Of a DNA stretch of 64,000 nt, positions 33,845-46,106 are shown one piece after another. The position numbers and the translations under genes were made by a program. How positions within the stretch are numbered: position 1 is the first letter of the stretch; the number at the start of each line of letters is the position of its first letter. Where the stretch lies: the NCBI GenBank assembly GCA_000827325.1, contig KN832901.1, positions 1 to 64,000 on the forward strand, given 5' to 3'. The notes beneath the pieces were generated by a model. It did not search any database, was not told the DNA's origin, and was given only the letters and a program-made list of their open reading frames with translations. The DNA comes from Oidiodendron maius Zn. Its lineage: Eukaryota; Ascomycota; Leotiomycetes; Myxotrichaceae.

Positions 33845-36472
33845 AGTTCGAGGGGTGTTCCTGCCCGCCTCGTTTCCCTACACTAGCGTACCGGCGCTTG
33901 GGCTTCGAAGCAGAAAGGTGTAGGTTGACGGGTTCATGGGAGGTGTGTAGGGACCACGTTCCAGAAGGTGCCTGCGTAGGAAAGCGAGAGTGCCACATGG
34001 AGTATGTAGCGCACTTGGAACTGATAGTGCCAAATAGCGTAAACCCTATAGGGATTGGCTACTTTAGTGTCCTACGAAGACGCACGATGAGATGAGTGAT
34101 CGCCCACGAGGCGGCGGGCACCCACCTGGCCGCCATGAACAAGAAGTGGGGGGGGTTGGGAGTCCCGGATGATACTCCTGTTACGAGTCAGTCAGCGCAA
34201 GGCCAAGAGGGGAACCAACTTGCGGACCGCATGGGAGGAAAGAGGGGAGATCGACTTGTTTGTCTGGTATGGCCTGCCTGCCCTCAAAGGATGCACTGAC
34301 CTGCCTCTTGCATGCTCTTCGGAGGTACGAACCTTGTTTCTGCGCCGGCGAGCACCGAATCATGGCGTAGCTCAGCCTTTTCCTTCTCTTCCTTGCCCTG
34401 ATATTTCATGCTCTCCACTTCTTTCCAGACCCCCACTCCCAGGCGGTGTATGTGCTGGAATACCCTATCTATCCTTCCAGTAGCCCTAACCGCCCTCCCT
34501 GCAACGAAAGCCATGTAGTAATCGGGAATAATCCTCGCTCGCTCGGGGATCAAAATCACATTGCAAAACCTCACTCACGCCACGCCCTGCTGGCCCAAAC
34601 CCCGATTAGCGTAATTTCCCCGTTCGTGTTCTTCTTATGCCCAGCCGAAGCATTCCAAATACCCCCCCCCAGGCGATTGTCGAGCTCTCCTCTTGCACAC
34701 GCGTCAGAACTGGGAATGGAACGTTGTAGGCTGGGTGGCTGGGTGGACTCTTTGCCTAGAATGAGATGAGTGGTGCTGACAACGGCACTAGGCAGAGAAA
34801 GGAGAGTAATCGGCTCAACCTTCGAGAGCGGCGGGCTCGCGGCTATCGCTTATGGAACACGGAAGCCGGTGGGAGAGAATACCTCGGGCCGGCTCAGCGG
34901 CGTGGTAAAAGGGGTGTTCTGGAGATTGCACATGGCCATTGGTCGAGAGGTGAGTTATTGTCGGGTTATACTGGCTATATATCCTGTGTATCCAGTCCTA
35001 CAGTAGCGCACTTTCATGCACAATTCCCTCGTTATTATGAACAAGGCATTATCTTCTAAGTAGTTAGGAGTAGAGACCTCCATCCTTCAACCCCCCACCC
35101 CCATCGCTCACACAAAACAAACCAGTCTCCTCGCCTCAATCATGATTCCATAGCAAGAGCATATGCCCCTTCCTACGGAGTGTACTGTGTGTAAGACAGC
35201 CCGCATCTCCAGGATCCTCATCCTCCGGCTCGCCGGCTTCTGCTGCGCGGCACTGCGTCTCCGTTTCCATGTGTCGTGGATGCTGTTGCCGTACCCGACC
35301 AGCCTGAACCGCACCCCTTCCGTTTCCCCTTGCTTGCCCGTGGAATGAGAAGAAGCTGGGGTAGGAGAGAAAAGGATATACCGTAGCCTACCCTCCCCAT
35401 GTCGCTGTACCCTGAGCGACGGGATATCCGAGAGAGGAAGCATGGAGGGGGGATTTGTGCACTGCAGGGAGAGGGATGAGTACTGTACTTTAGAGTACCT
35501 GGATAGGACCATACGGGAATAAGACAGTAAAATGCGCGCTGTAACTTTACAGCCTACACTCTACGCCGCAGAGGCGCAGCTCGCGGTGGATTCCTTAGTC
35601 CCTCCATATGGTCCAGGGAGCGATTACCTACTGTTTGGTACGGTACGTGCTAACGACTGGACTATTGTACCTACAGCTACAGTAACGCCAGTACAGTGTC
35701 TAACATGCGTTAGATCGCGAAGCCGAGTTTCGTCCGGGGTGTGCATCCGTCGGTCCTGGTGGTCAGGGACAAAACGATTATTAAGAATTAGCACATCCCT
35801 CCGAGGTGCTGTACGAGGTGTGGCTTGCACTAACTGAGCAACGAGGGGCAGAGGGGCACAGGAACAGGAAATACTTTCGTATCGTGTCTTCGTTAGCTTA
35901 AATGTGAAGTAAGATGTTTCCCGAACCAACGTCCCAACTGCGTTCTTGCTTGCTTGCTGCGTGTAGAAGTAAAAACGAGCGAGAAGGGCGTGTGCACTGG
36001 GCTGTGGCTGTAGCTAGTTGTAGTATAACCCATAATTCCCTCCCAATGAACCCCTAGATGAATCCCCATTTACCGAAACGAGGAATTTGACCTGAACCGG
36101 AACCCCGCCGTGTTTCTCTTTGTCTACCATTTTCTCCTCCGGAAAATGGAGTCCCGCAAAGCAGAAACGTAAAAGATATAAACATCAAAATAGCAAAGAA
36201 GAACATCCCCGACGCCAATGCAGTGTTGTATGCTGTCCGTCCCTATCCAGTTGCATGGAATATATATAAGTAGAAGAAGTATGGGGGGAACGGGACCTGA
36301 CCTCCTGGGCCCCGTCCGCGTGAATGCTGATGATGCATGATAATGCAAGCAATGCCTTAAAACAATTAAACGAACCGGGTATCGTTATACGGCCGTTAAC
36401 GTCATTTCTCTGCTGTACGTAGTGCTGCTTCCTTTCAGTTACCATGGGGAGCTCTTTGACACTGCGCCTATA
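33845..36472. other. Gene-poor 2.6-kb convergent stretch
   Basis: Between the cyclase gene (plus) and the C2H2 factor (minus). It includes a run of nine C at 34662-34670 and GTACTGTAC/GTAC-rich sequence near 35488. Frames on both strands are short, overlap and lack family signatures. No RNA gene or transposon recognised. Confidence 0.6.
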
Positions 36473-38728
36473 TCACAAAAGTTCCTCCTCTTCATTGATC
36501 CGTGCTACGCGTGCATTCCCAGGGCTCACCCGCTCTCGGCCTCGAATTGGCTCCGGGAGTGGTTCGTCCTTCATGCAGGCGTTCTCCAGCATGTTGGTCC
36601 ACTTGCCGCTGGTGCCCGCATGGCTATGCTTCAGATGTTGCCGGAAATGGTCCGCTCTGAAAAACTTCTTCGCGTGGTTGCACTCTCTGAACTTGTGCAT
36701 CTCCTGCAGATGCACTATCCGGATCTCCCAGTCCTGCTCAGTTGCGATCGCCACCTGGTGCCCACTTGCGGTAGGTGACGAGATGCCGGTCCTTAAGAAT
36801 TCTTCCCCGCAATACCCACAGGAGTCCGCCTCGTTGGGCCGAGACGGCGAGGTATGGAAGGCCGCCGCGTAGCCAGACAGAGCTGCGCAGGACCAAGAAT
36901 GGCGGCGAAGGTGAAGCGAATTTTGATGGCGCTCGGCCTCATTCTTGTTCTTGAAGCGGTTCCGGCAATAAGCACACTCGTACTGCTTCTCCTGTTCGTG
37001 CGCACTAGTTATCATATTAGAAAGTATCTTAAGACTTAAGGTGGGTATAAATACTTGAGTTCTTCTTGGGTATCAAATTTCTTAGGCTTCTTGGGACAGC
37101 ACTCGCAGATGAAGCCAGCCTGCATCTTTGGGCCACCTTGTTTTGAATTGATGTTGCTATCGGAAAGTTTGCGTGAGGTCATGAGCGGTCTGGTGTCAGA
37201 CAATGCCCGACCATGGTTGGTCCGTGACATCGATCCCCGTGGGCTTGGATTTAGAGATAGAGAGGTGACATATGGGGATTCGCTGCCGTCTGTGGGCACA
37301 GGAGAGAGGCCTCCAGGGGGAGATGGCCGGCCATGAGAATTCATGCTGGGCAAGCTACTCCCAGCAAGGGAAGGTGTAGACGCATACGAAAGGCTTTTGA
37401 AGCCAGAAGAAGTCGAGGACATTGACCCAGGAAGAGACTGATATCGGGCAGTAGGTGAGGTCCTCGATGCAGACTCTCGCCGCCTACTCTGCATGTATAA
37501 TTCGCCGGCACTGCTCATATGGTGCAATGTTGGGCCATCATCCCCTAGTGGTGACGAAGCACGTCTCTTCTGGCCAGCCGAAACTCCTGGCGAGAAGGGT
37601 TCCGACCGGCCAGAGTACTCCGTAATGTGCAGACGCCTGAATCCCGTCTCCTCCATCTGGAAGTCAGCATCATGCTCTGGCGATATACGCTGGCTATAGC
37701 TATCTCCGGATCGGCTGGTGACGGTAGACGCATCATCCGCCAGACTTGCTACTGATCCGGGTCCTCTAGGCCGGGTTCGAGATCTGTCATAATCTGCGCC
37801 ATCACGCGACGGCCTGAAGTCTTGTAATCCAGCCCGCGGGAAGGAGTTCCCGGGTGACATGGCTGTCGGAGTCTCTGTCCATCTCGCTAATGGACTCTCC
37901 GCCTGGCCAGGTTTGCCTGTTATGATGGGCAGGGAAAGTGCCTTCAGCTGAGGAGGGTGTCGGTGCTCGTAAGCTATGCGAGACGTCGGAGACTCGATCG
38001 ACGAGCTGAAGGTTGACAGTGAGAACTTTCGGGGAGGGGTTGTGCTTTCACTGCCCCTCCGAGGGTCTAGCTTTTGTAATAAAGATTTGTCGTATGCCTG
38101 TGCGTTGCTTCGAAACTGATCGTGGACGGAACTTTGGAAGCCGGATTTGGCTGACGAGGGGTTGGAATATTTCGAGCTGCAGCGGAAATAGTTAGTATAT
38201 TTCTATCTTTCCAGGGCGAAAGAGAGTCACCGACCTGTACGAGTCGATGCTGGTACTAGAGAGACTCGAGTATCCTTCATCTATTTTGGGGAATGGTGCT
38301 TCCTTCGACACTGCTCCGCCAAGGGACTTTATGGTCGACGTCGAGCTGGTACGGCGAGCGGGTTCTGAAGGCTCGCTCGGCATACTTGCTCTACTTGCTC
38401 CACTGTGTAAACTCCCATATAAACTCGAACCCGGCGTCACGGAAGGACCTTCCCACACGTTATGGTGAGAGTTTCCCCACTGCCATGCAATATCAGGGCC
38501 GTTGTTCCCACCCCCAATGTCGGCGATATGTTTTGGAGGAGGAAGGGGAGGGGGGGCGGGATCCCTCATATGCGGTATTGGCACCGGCACGGAGGGCGAG
38601 CAAGGCGACGAGAGCGTGCTAGGAGGTATCGACCGGCTCGAGGGTCGAAATCGGTCGGGCGGGTTCGATTCTGGAACGTGGATCTGAGAGAGGGCCATGG
38701 CCCTCGAGCCGCGATGAGGTATATCCAT
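36473..38728 (-). CDS. C2H2 zinc-finger transcription factor
   Basis: Three exons (38235-38728, 37055-38176, 36473-37004) encode 715 residues. The first ~510 residues are a Ser/Pro/Gly-rich disordered region. From about residue 515 there is a cysteine/histidine region: FICECCPKKPKKF, a classic finger YECAYCRNRFKNKNEAERH followed by QNSLH, then WSCAALSG, and CGYCGEEF. It ends in a variant finger with FRECNHAKKFFRADHFRQHL and KHSHAG. This arrangement is typical of a conserved Pezizomycotina regulator family whose members I cannot name with certainty. The exon 2/3 junction falls inside the first finger (EEL|AHEQEKQ). A TACTAAC branch point lies in intron 1 (near 38189). The 7.4 kb upstream contain no gene, suggesting a long leader or promoter. 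Confidence 0.88.
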
Positions 38729-41150
38729 AGGTAAGGCGGCAGGTCGCCACAACTGGCCAGCTGCAGCGCAGGAAAAAATGAAGCAAGTGGGTATGACGAG
38801 AAGCGGGTCTAAGGAACGGCGTGCGCGTCAGAGAAATAAATCCCTAATCGAGGTGAAAGTGGCGATGGAAGTCGGGACCGGCGGGGAGGTGTATGGACAG
38901 AGGCGAAAACATGAATACCAGTGGGTATTGTGAGGTGGAGAGGTGACGGGCGAACCGGAGAGAAGAGAGTAAGTGGTGGGCCTATATAGGTACAGTGAAG
39001 AAGAGGAAAAGGATAAACTGTTTCACAAGGAAGAAGTAAAGATAGAAGGAGTCTCCAGATTCAAGCCCAGCAAAGATAGAAGTTCGAGTCCAGGATATTA
39101 AGCCCAGCAGACGGACACAACAAGCCACGATGAGGACACTCTCAGCTAATATTGGCGGGGCCCGGGTGCCATTGAAGAGCACAGGGAGAGAATCAGCGCA
39201 CGTAAGGTGAGGTAAACTTGCGGTACACGAATGTTAAGAATGGTGGCGGCTAGGGAGGGACCAGGCAGGCAAAGAGGGCCGGGAGCTCTAATTAAAGAAT
39301 TGAGCGACTTGAGAGGCTTGACAGCGTCAACAAGGAGTAGGACGGGGGGGGCCTTTTAGCAGCTGGAAGGGTCCAGCAAAGTGGAAGGGGAGAGCTGGGA
39401 TCTGAGATCGGAGTTTATAAGATAGCCAGCCAGGGGGCCAGGACCTTTGCGCAGGCTATGGATTTTTGCCCACCGCGTAGGCTGGAAGAAAGACTGGGAG
39501 CCAGAGACTGGAAGCAGGAAGTGGAGTCGTCGTCCTGGGACGGTTCCAGGTTCAAGGGGAGCTGACGGCCTTATGGTCAGGGTGTTTGTCTTCGCTGACA
39601 GGGCGGGCGGCTTTGCTTGGTGGCCTACTGAGCGCTGGTGGGCTGAGAGCGACGAGGCCAGGTGGGACCGGGGCACGGCGAGAGGAGAGGTGGAGGAGGG
39701 AGGCGGCTGTTGCGAGTACGAGTCGGTGATATTATGGTCTCCGTTTTGGAGATCAGACTGGGCTGGACTGGACTGGACTGGCCTCGGAGGGGCGTCTCTT
39801 GTCTTCGTTCGTACGTGCGAGGTCTCCGTAGTTCTGCTCTGGTAAGGATAGCGTCACGCGGAAGTTGTGATCAGGCTGAGCTGGGACGAGGCCGAGGTGA
39901 GACTCTAAGATGGCGGATGCACCGCGTTGGTAAGAACGACGCAGGCGGCAGGGAGCGGAGGGCCAGGTAAGGTCGCAACGGGTGGCAGAGGGAGGAGGAG
40001 GAGGAGTTAGAGCAGAAGGGAGATGTAGTTGTAGGCTCAACGCATTAGAGTTGTCACGAACAACTAGTAAGTGCCTGAACAACCAGGGCGCGGTCCCTCC
40101 CCAATGAGGATCACTCCAGCTGAAGCAAGATTACCTTAGGACGGGAGGCAAAGAGGCAAAGAGGTATGCGGCCGGGGCTGAGGTAAGTGGGCGTGGGCGT
40201 GGGTGATGTAGGTGAACTCCAGCACAGTCAGTGATTACCTATAATTATATGAGAAAAGAGAAAAAGGTGAGCATGATTGATTTGATGAGATGAGAAGGAG
40301 AGAGCAGAGCACCAGGGTCCTCCAGTTGCCCGTTTTTCTCCTAAATTTTAAAAAAAATTTCTGCCCTCTCTGTCAATCTCACGATCTACGGTCCCCTCTC
40401 ACTCTAACCTCGGAGTGGGCGACGGTGAGGGCGCGCGACGATGAGGTGTTCAGCAAGGTTGAGGCAATCCGCCGTGGGTGTTCAAGGGGAGACATCCCTC
40501 AAGTTACCGAGGGCACTCTTCTGGACGCATGGGCATGTACCATCCGGTATGGAGGCAGGCAGGTAGGTTCCTTGCCTGGTACATTGCAGTACATCGACCC
40601 ATACCCCCATTTGCCCGTTAGGGATGGGACTCTATGTCGGCGTATGCATGTGTCTGCTGGTACTGTAGTTACGTGGGTTGGTCATGACTTAGACCCTACA
40701 CGGATGTCCTGGAGTGGGATGGCGACGATGTGGGATGCTGGCGGTGTCCGGAAGGTACAGGTCCAGTACAGTACTGCACATGTACGATAGTCTGTCCACT
40801 CTGGCACCCAAACCCACGATGCCATCCATTCCTTATGCCCTCTGGGCGGTCTTGGGGCTTGGGAATACGTCCGTCTTACTGCCGTGGTCAAGGCAATTCG
40901 GCTGGAGAGAGCCAGTGCTCCTCCATCACTTCATTCGCGTCTGTCTCTGTGTCTCGAGATGCGCCTGGTCTCCATGTTCCTTGTCTTCCCTACGTTTTAC
41001 TACTATTATTCTCTTCCTCTCCTACTCCCCCACCTAGGCCGAGATGGTCGTCCTCCTCCTCAAGTTTCTGTCCCCCAGGTCTCCTCCACACGCTACCCCT
41101 GCCCGGGCCACTCATGCAACGCCAATGATGGGAAGCGCCTGATGACATCT

Positions 41151-41166
41151 CGTACTGTACAGTACG
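41151..41166. repeat. Perfect 16-base palindrome
   Basis: The sequence CGTACTGTACAGTACG is identical to its own reverse complement. It is the longest of several GTAC/TGTAC-centred elements in the gene-free block (others near 40763, 43079, 43895 and 45565). Confidence 0.9.
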
Positions 41167-43894
41167 TGAACTTCCAGGCCACCATACCAGCCCCGCCCAG
41201 GCGATCCGCAAGGGCGTACTATTAGTCGTCTGGTATGTGCAGGGAGGGAGGGGACGGGGCCATGCCCGCAGGCCAGCCTTCCTCGCTCAGGCCCCTTCCG
41301 AGACCTTCTGTCGGCCCTTCGACCTGGCGGGAAAATCGTTCAGCCCTACCTGGTACGTCCCTTCTAGATTCACACCCGCTCCCGCTGCCATGCATCCCAA
41401 TTTTTGCTGGCCCAGCAGTCCCTGGAGCCTGCGGGGCGTGGCGGGACGTGAGGGTACGTACACCCCGAGGCTAGTCAGGGGGTACAACCCAGCTGCCTCA
41501 TTTGTGGTGGTCTGCACACCCTGCACTATTGTTTTGCTGCTGAGGGCGAGCTTGGTCCCCCTCCGCGTACTGGATGGCCCCAGCCTGTCCGCTGCTTGTA
41601 CATACCCGCCATAGGGCCAGCAACTGGAGCCAGGAAGCCGACGGCGGGCGTCGGTCTACAGAAGCTCCGTCGAGATGGGGCATTTGGACACCCAGAGAAA
41701 CATCAGACGGTCCACGACGACGCCTCTGGCTTGTGTGGCGTGTTGGACAATTGCTCCTCCTGTACACGACAGCGACAGAACCCTCATCCGGCCAGGCGCC
41801 CAATTGGTCTGATTACGAGTGGAGCGACAGGGCCAATCACCTTGGGCTCGTCCTGAGTTACATACAGCATGCCGCTGCAATCTGCAGCCTTTCCAACAGT
41901 CTGCAGGCAGCGCCGTCTACTAGCACAAAAACCTGCCTGTGTAGCCTCTGAACCCGTGCCACCGCCCAGCAGCCTGTAGACAAGTCTTTCCACACGAAGC
42001 ACGCATGTCTGCTTCCGGGCGATGACCAGTCGTGTACAGGACCTGCCTTGGTACTTCTGGCGACATGTTGAGAGCTGAATTAGATGCATGATGAAGGCCC
42101 GTTCTTCCCTCGGCTCCTCTTAGGAACGCCGCTGGCCAGAGCGTCTGCGGGGAGAAGCGCTCACCGAGATAAGCCAGCCTGCCGGCGTACAAACTTTCAG
42201 CAGGCAAGGCTATGAATCCTTCAGATTGCTACGACGTCAGTTCTCCAACGTCTCCCTACATACCCGCTTGTGCCCACGGGGCAACCAAGTACCCTTGACA
42301 GCCCTGTCGGCTCGCTGTGGCAGCTTCTCGTGCGGAAGCATAACTGCCGGGCGGTTGGTACGAGTTCGCGAGGGACAGCAGAGATGCGACACAACCCTCG
42401 CCTCGAATCGGCACCAAATTTCCCCGAAGCAAACTCTCAACGAAACTCTCTTCTCGGTTCTACTCATCAAACGATCATGCCAGAAATGGCTCCCCTCTGC
42501 AGGGTACAGGCAGATGGGGGTGGTAGAGGTCGATGCTTTCGTCACCCTTCTGTCAAGCGAGTCTGATTTGAGGCAAAGTGTCTGCGCGTCGTTTGCCCAA
42601 ACGACTACATGTAAGATTTTCTAAATCTAGGACTAGAAACACCTACACACGGATGGTATGGACAACTCACGGATATCACCGCGGAGATAGACGGAAGAAT
42701 GGAGATTGGTTGATGATGATCCTCCGAAGACGAAACCTACGACTACAGCCACGTAAGGTAGCATTCGGGCAGGTCTGTGTACTACTGGCATTCCCGTGCT
42801 GCTCTTGCACGGAAAGAGCAGAAACTTGCACAGTTAGCAGGGCCAGTATGCACAGTCACGGATGCCCGGCATATCGGGATGGCAAGTTTCTTGCAGCTTG
42901 CATGGAGATTCCACCTACCCAATACCCAGCATTTCTGTGCTTACTGGAGGTATGCAACTTGTTCTTTCAGCCCTGGAAGGCATGTCGCTCTACAGTCGGC
43001 ATTCCCGCCCCCTCGCCCCTCCTCGTCGAGAGGTCCAACTTGGATTGAGCCTTGCGGCTACCCAGTTGCCTTACATATAGTACAGTACGTCAAATTAGGA
43101 AGAGAGAATATACCTGGGATTTGGCGCGCGCGCCGGGTTCCTCGTGGGGCGGATATCTCCCCATCATCAATACCATATCACCAGCACTTCATAATGATTA
43201 ATTCCCGAGCCGCGCGGACTCGTCGTGACTGCCCTCGATCGGCCTCCGAGCCACGGAGAGGGAGGGGCAGGCTAAGGCGGCCCGGCCAGAAATTGAAGGA
43301 CCAATGTTGGGATCGTGATCCCGTCGTCTCAGGAAATGCTTATTACTGTACCATCATACTTCATTTTACCCGTCCGCGGCCCAGGCTGGCACGGCAAACA
43401 CCTGCAGAGGAAGCAGAACCCTCACGCTGGCCCTACCGCACCCTTCTCGACGCACACGCCAACTCGTTCGACCACATCCGCACTATCCAGTGAAGCCATC
43501 TATACGCACCCGCCAATCACCAAGGCCAGATGTCACGAGGCGCGGAGGATTACCTGCGCGCCGCCACCACGGTGCGCCCGTAATATATCTGATGGTGCAG
43601 CCTTGCATCCTGGTTCGCCTTCTCTCTGGCTGGCATCTGCGCTTTTGTGCATGTGCGTGCCGCTGGCTGGGTTGGCTACACCATTCCCAAGGGGTGCCTG
43701 GATCGCTTGGTGTTCCCCGGTACCTATTCCAGCGCCTCGCAGATCGGGGCCGTCCATGTATCGAGGGTCAGGGTCGTCCTAGACAAGGCGTGTCGCGAAA
43801 CACTTCAACCGCCTCCCGAGATGTTCTGAGTGGGTTAAAGATTGACAAAGGGTGCCGCGCGCATCGCCATCGAACCGCAGCTGCGTAAGTGTTG

Positions 43895-43916
43895 AGGTGT
43901 ACATTCCTGTACACCT
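43895..43916. repeat. Hairpin-forming inverted repeat
   Basis: Nine-base arms AGGTGTACA and TGTACACCT flank the loop TTCC. The repeat is perfect. There is no U-run after it and no neighbouring gene end, so it is not read as a terminator. It could be a dimeric factor site. Confidence 0.85.
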
Positions 43917-46106
43917 ACGCCAGTGTACAGTGTTACGAGTCAAGCGTGTCTCCACTACCTGACAGTAGCCTACCGAACCCTTGGTAAGGTTTGGGTGCTC
44001 TGGCTCAGCTTAATTGCAGCTGGCACGGAGATACGTAGCCAGACACCGGCTGTATGGCCAGACTCACCCCCATCTGGGTTGCTCCGGCATTGTATCGCCT
44101 TGTTGAAACACCCGTTCTCTTGATTTTCATTCTTTGCCTCAATGTATGTCTGACGGCCGATTAGCCCGTAAAAAGTAAATATGTGACGAGCGAATCATTG
44201 AATGTTTCACGTGCGGATGTGACAGACTGCTGGAGATATCACCAAGTCACGGCCTGTAGCGAATCCAGGAGAAAGGCAAAAAGGCAAAAGCCATCCCGGG
44301 CAAGGCTCATAAAGTTGACGTTGCTCGTGCCGGCGCACAAGTTTCAGCTAGTTAGGATCCCGCGCAATAATGCGTTCGAGACTTCCCTTGAAGTAGTTGA
44401 TACAATACTAAACTTAGGTGGGTATGCTTGGGTAGTATACCACCTCCAGGCCAAAGCAGCCTCTCGGCAGTGATATGATAGGAGGGGGGACCACACTGGC
44501 CCTATGGGGCACAAGGCCCCTCTCTGCTGATCGCTTGCCCACTGTTTTGCCAACGAGATGGCGAGTGAGGTCGGCGACTGAGAGTCATCAGTGACCAATA
44601 CCTCAGTCGAGAATCTTCACAGCCCTTTACTGCTTACGCCGGACTAACGATGCCGACCCACGGAGGGGAAATAATCATCATAGAGGGGCAAACAGAGGGC
44701 TGCATTATTTTCCTCTTCGGGGTACCGCGTGAGGAAAAGAGCGAGGGCCTGGATTGACATTTCACTGATGACAGGCATCGGATGTCGTGGTGATCATGGT
44801 AAGCATGCAAGGCACGGTGCGGGGCAGAAAATTCCAGACTGCGTATCGTACAGAACATGATGCAGTAAGTACTCTGTTGTGCAGACCAGATACCTGGAAG
44901 ACACCAATCTGTATGCTGTTAATTGGTATTATCCTGTGGAGAACCCCTAAAAGCCCAACGCGACGTCAGCCTGCGCTACGGTATGGTCGCTTTCTCTTAT
45001 CCCACCAGGTGGAGAATCGGAGATTAGAGAGAAAGTTATATTTGGCGACTCGACCCTTACCTGGATAGGATAATTTGAGGGCTGGTATAGAATATTCCCA
45101 AGCCTAAGGCAAGGGAGACATTGTCGATCTGGCCATCCCTTCCCCCACGACCTGGAATCCCGGAGACATGAGCGATATACTCTGACACGAAGGCAAAGGA
45201 GGGGTGGGGAGGGATTGGAAAGTGAGGTGGAGACAAGGCACGGCCATAAGGGACATACGAGGAACTCGGGAATGGCGACAGAGCAAGGGGCGCACAGTAG
45301 TCCGCTGGCCGGGAGGAGACATGATGTTGGAATGTCACTGTGGAAGGCCCGGAGAAGCATTTAGAACAGAGCAAAGTGGATACTGGGCAGAGGCGGATCC
45401 CGGTGGAGATTGAAGATCGGCTGCACTGATGGGAAAAAAGCGGTTTTCTCTCGGGGAGCTATGAGGTGGAGAGATGCTGGACCGTTGTTTGGTGAGCGAA
45501 ATATCAGTGTCTTGGAATTATCGATCTACAATGCAGTGCAGACAAATATCGTCTTCTTATTAGAGTACAGTAGGTTCCGTACATCAACCCTGAACTCTGC
45601 AGATGTAAATCTATCTACATCGGGGAGAAAGGAGGAAGTTGATACCTGAAGATGGTGCTGTGAGCCTTGTGGTGGCCTTATCTAGGCCTGCCTCGGATAA
45701 TTTTTTCTTGCCATTAAACCAGAGCCGTGGGATCTTGTACGGGGAATGGATGTATTTTACAATGCTTATTCCGCATTCGTACTTTTCACCGGTCCTTCAC
45801 CTAGATCTAGATCCCTTGGTGACCCACGTGTAGTGTCTAATCACCTGACTCCGCCCTCCTTTTCCATTTCAGTTGGTTGACGGAGCCTTGACGAGGCTGA
45901 TAAGCCTTTCTTTTATCGACTCGACAGCCTCGTGCGGAGTACATGGAGTAAGGGGATAGGGAATATTCGGGATATCGCACTTGGATTATCTAGGGGATAG
46001 AGCTAGAGGAGGGTTTTAGCAGGGTGTAGAAATATAAGGAGAAAGTGTGAAAGAAAGAGAATAAAAATCGAAATCAATCCTGGATTACAGACCGCCCCCC
46101 GTCAAC

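Larger units (their letters stand above)
38729..46106. other. 7.4-kb gene-free block upstream of the C2H2 factor and yvh1
   Basis: This is the divergent interval between the C2H2 factor (minus) and yvh1 (plus). Many overlapping frames exist on both strands, the longest about 238 codons (42777-43493, opening with GTG), but none shows a domain, a clean spliced model or protein-like composition. It contains palindromes built on GTAC (listed separately), a (GGACT)3 run at 39764-39779, and moderately GC-rich sequence without obvious AT-rich RIP-type decay. It may hold long promoters, leaders or non-coding transcripts. Confidence 0.6.

Noticed and set aside
39060-39120. GTTCGAGTCC, resembling a tRNA B box
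   Set aside because: No A box, acceptor stem or anticodon arm could be drawn around it.
42777-43493. Longest frame (238 codons) in the 7.4-kb gene-free block
   Set aside because: It opens with GTG, overlaps several frames on both strands, and its Arg/Pro-rich translation has no domain or spliced continuation. Long chance frames are expected in GC-rich DNA.
38729-46106. Possible transposon in the gene-free block
   Set aside because: No terminal repeats, target-site duplication, transposase or polymerase-like translation, or AT-rich mutation pattern was seen.
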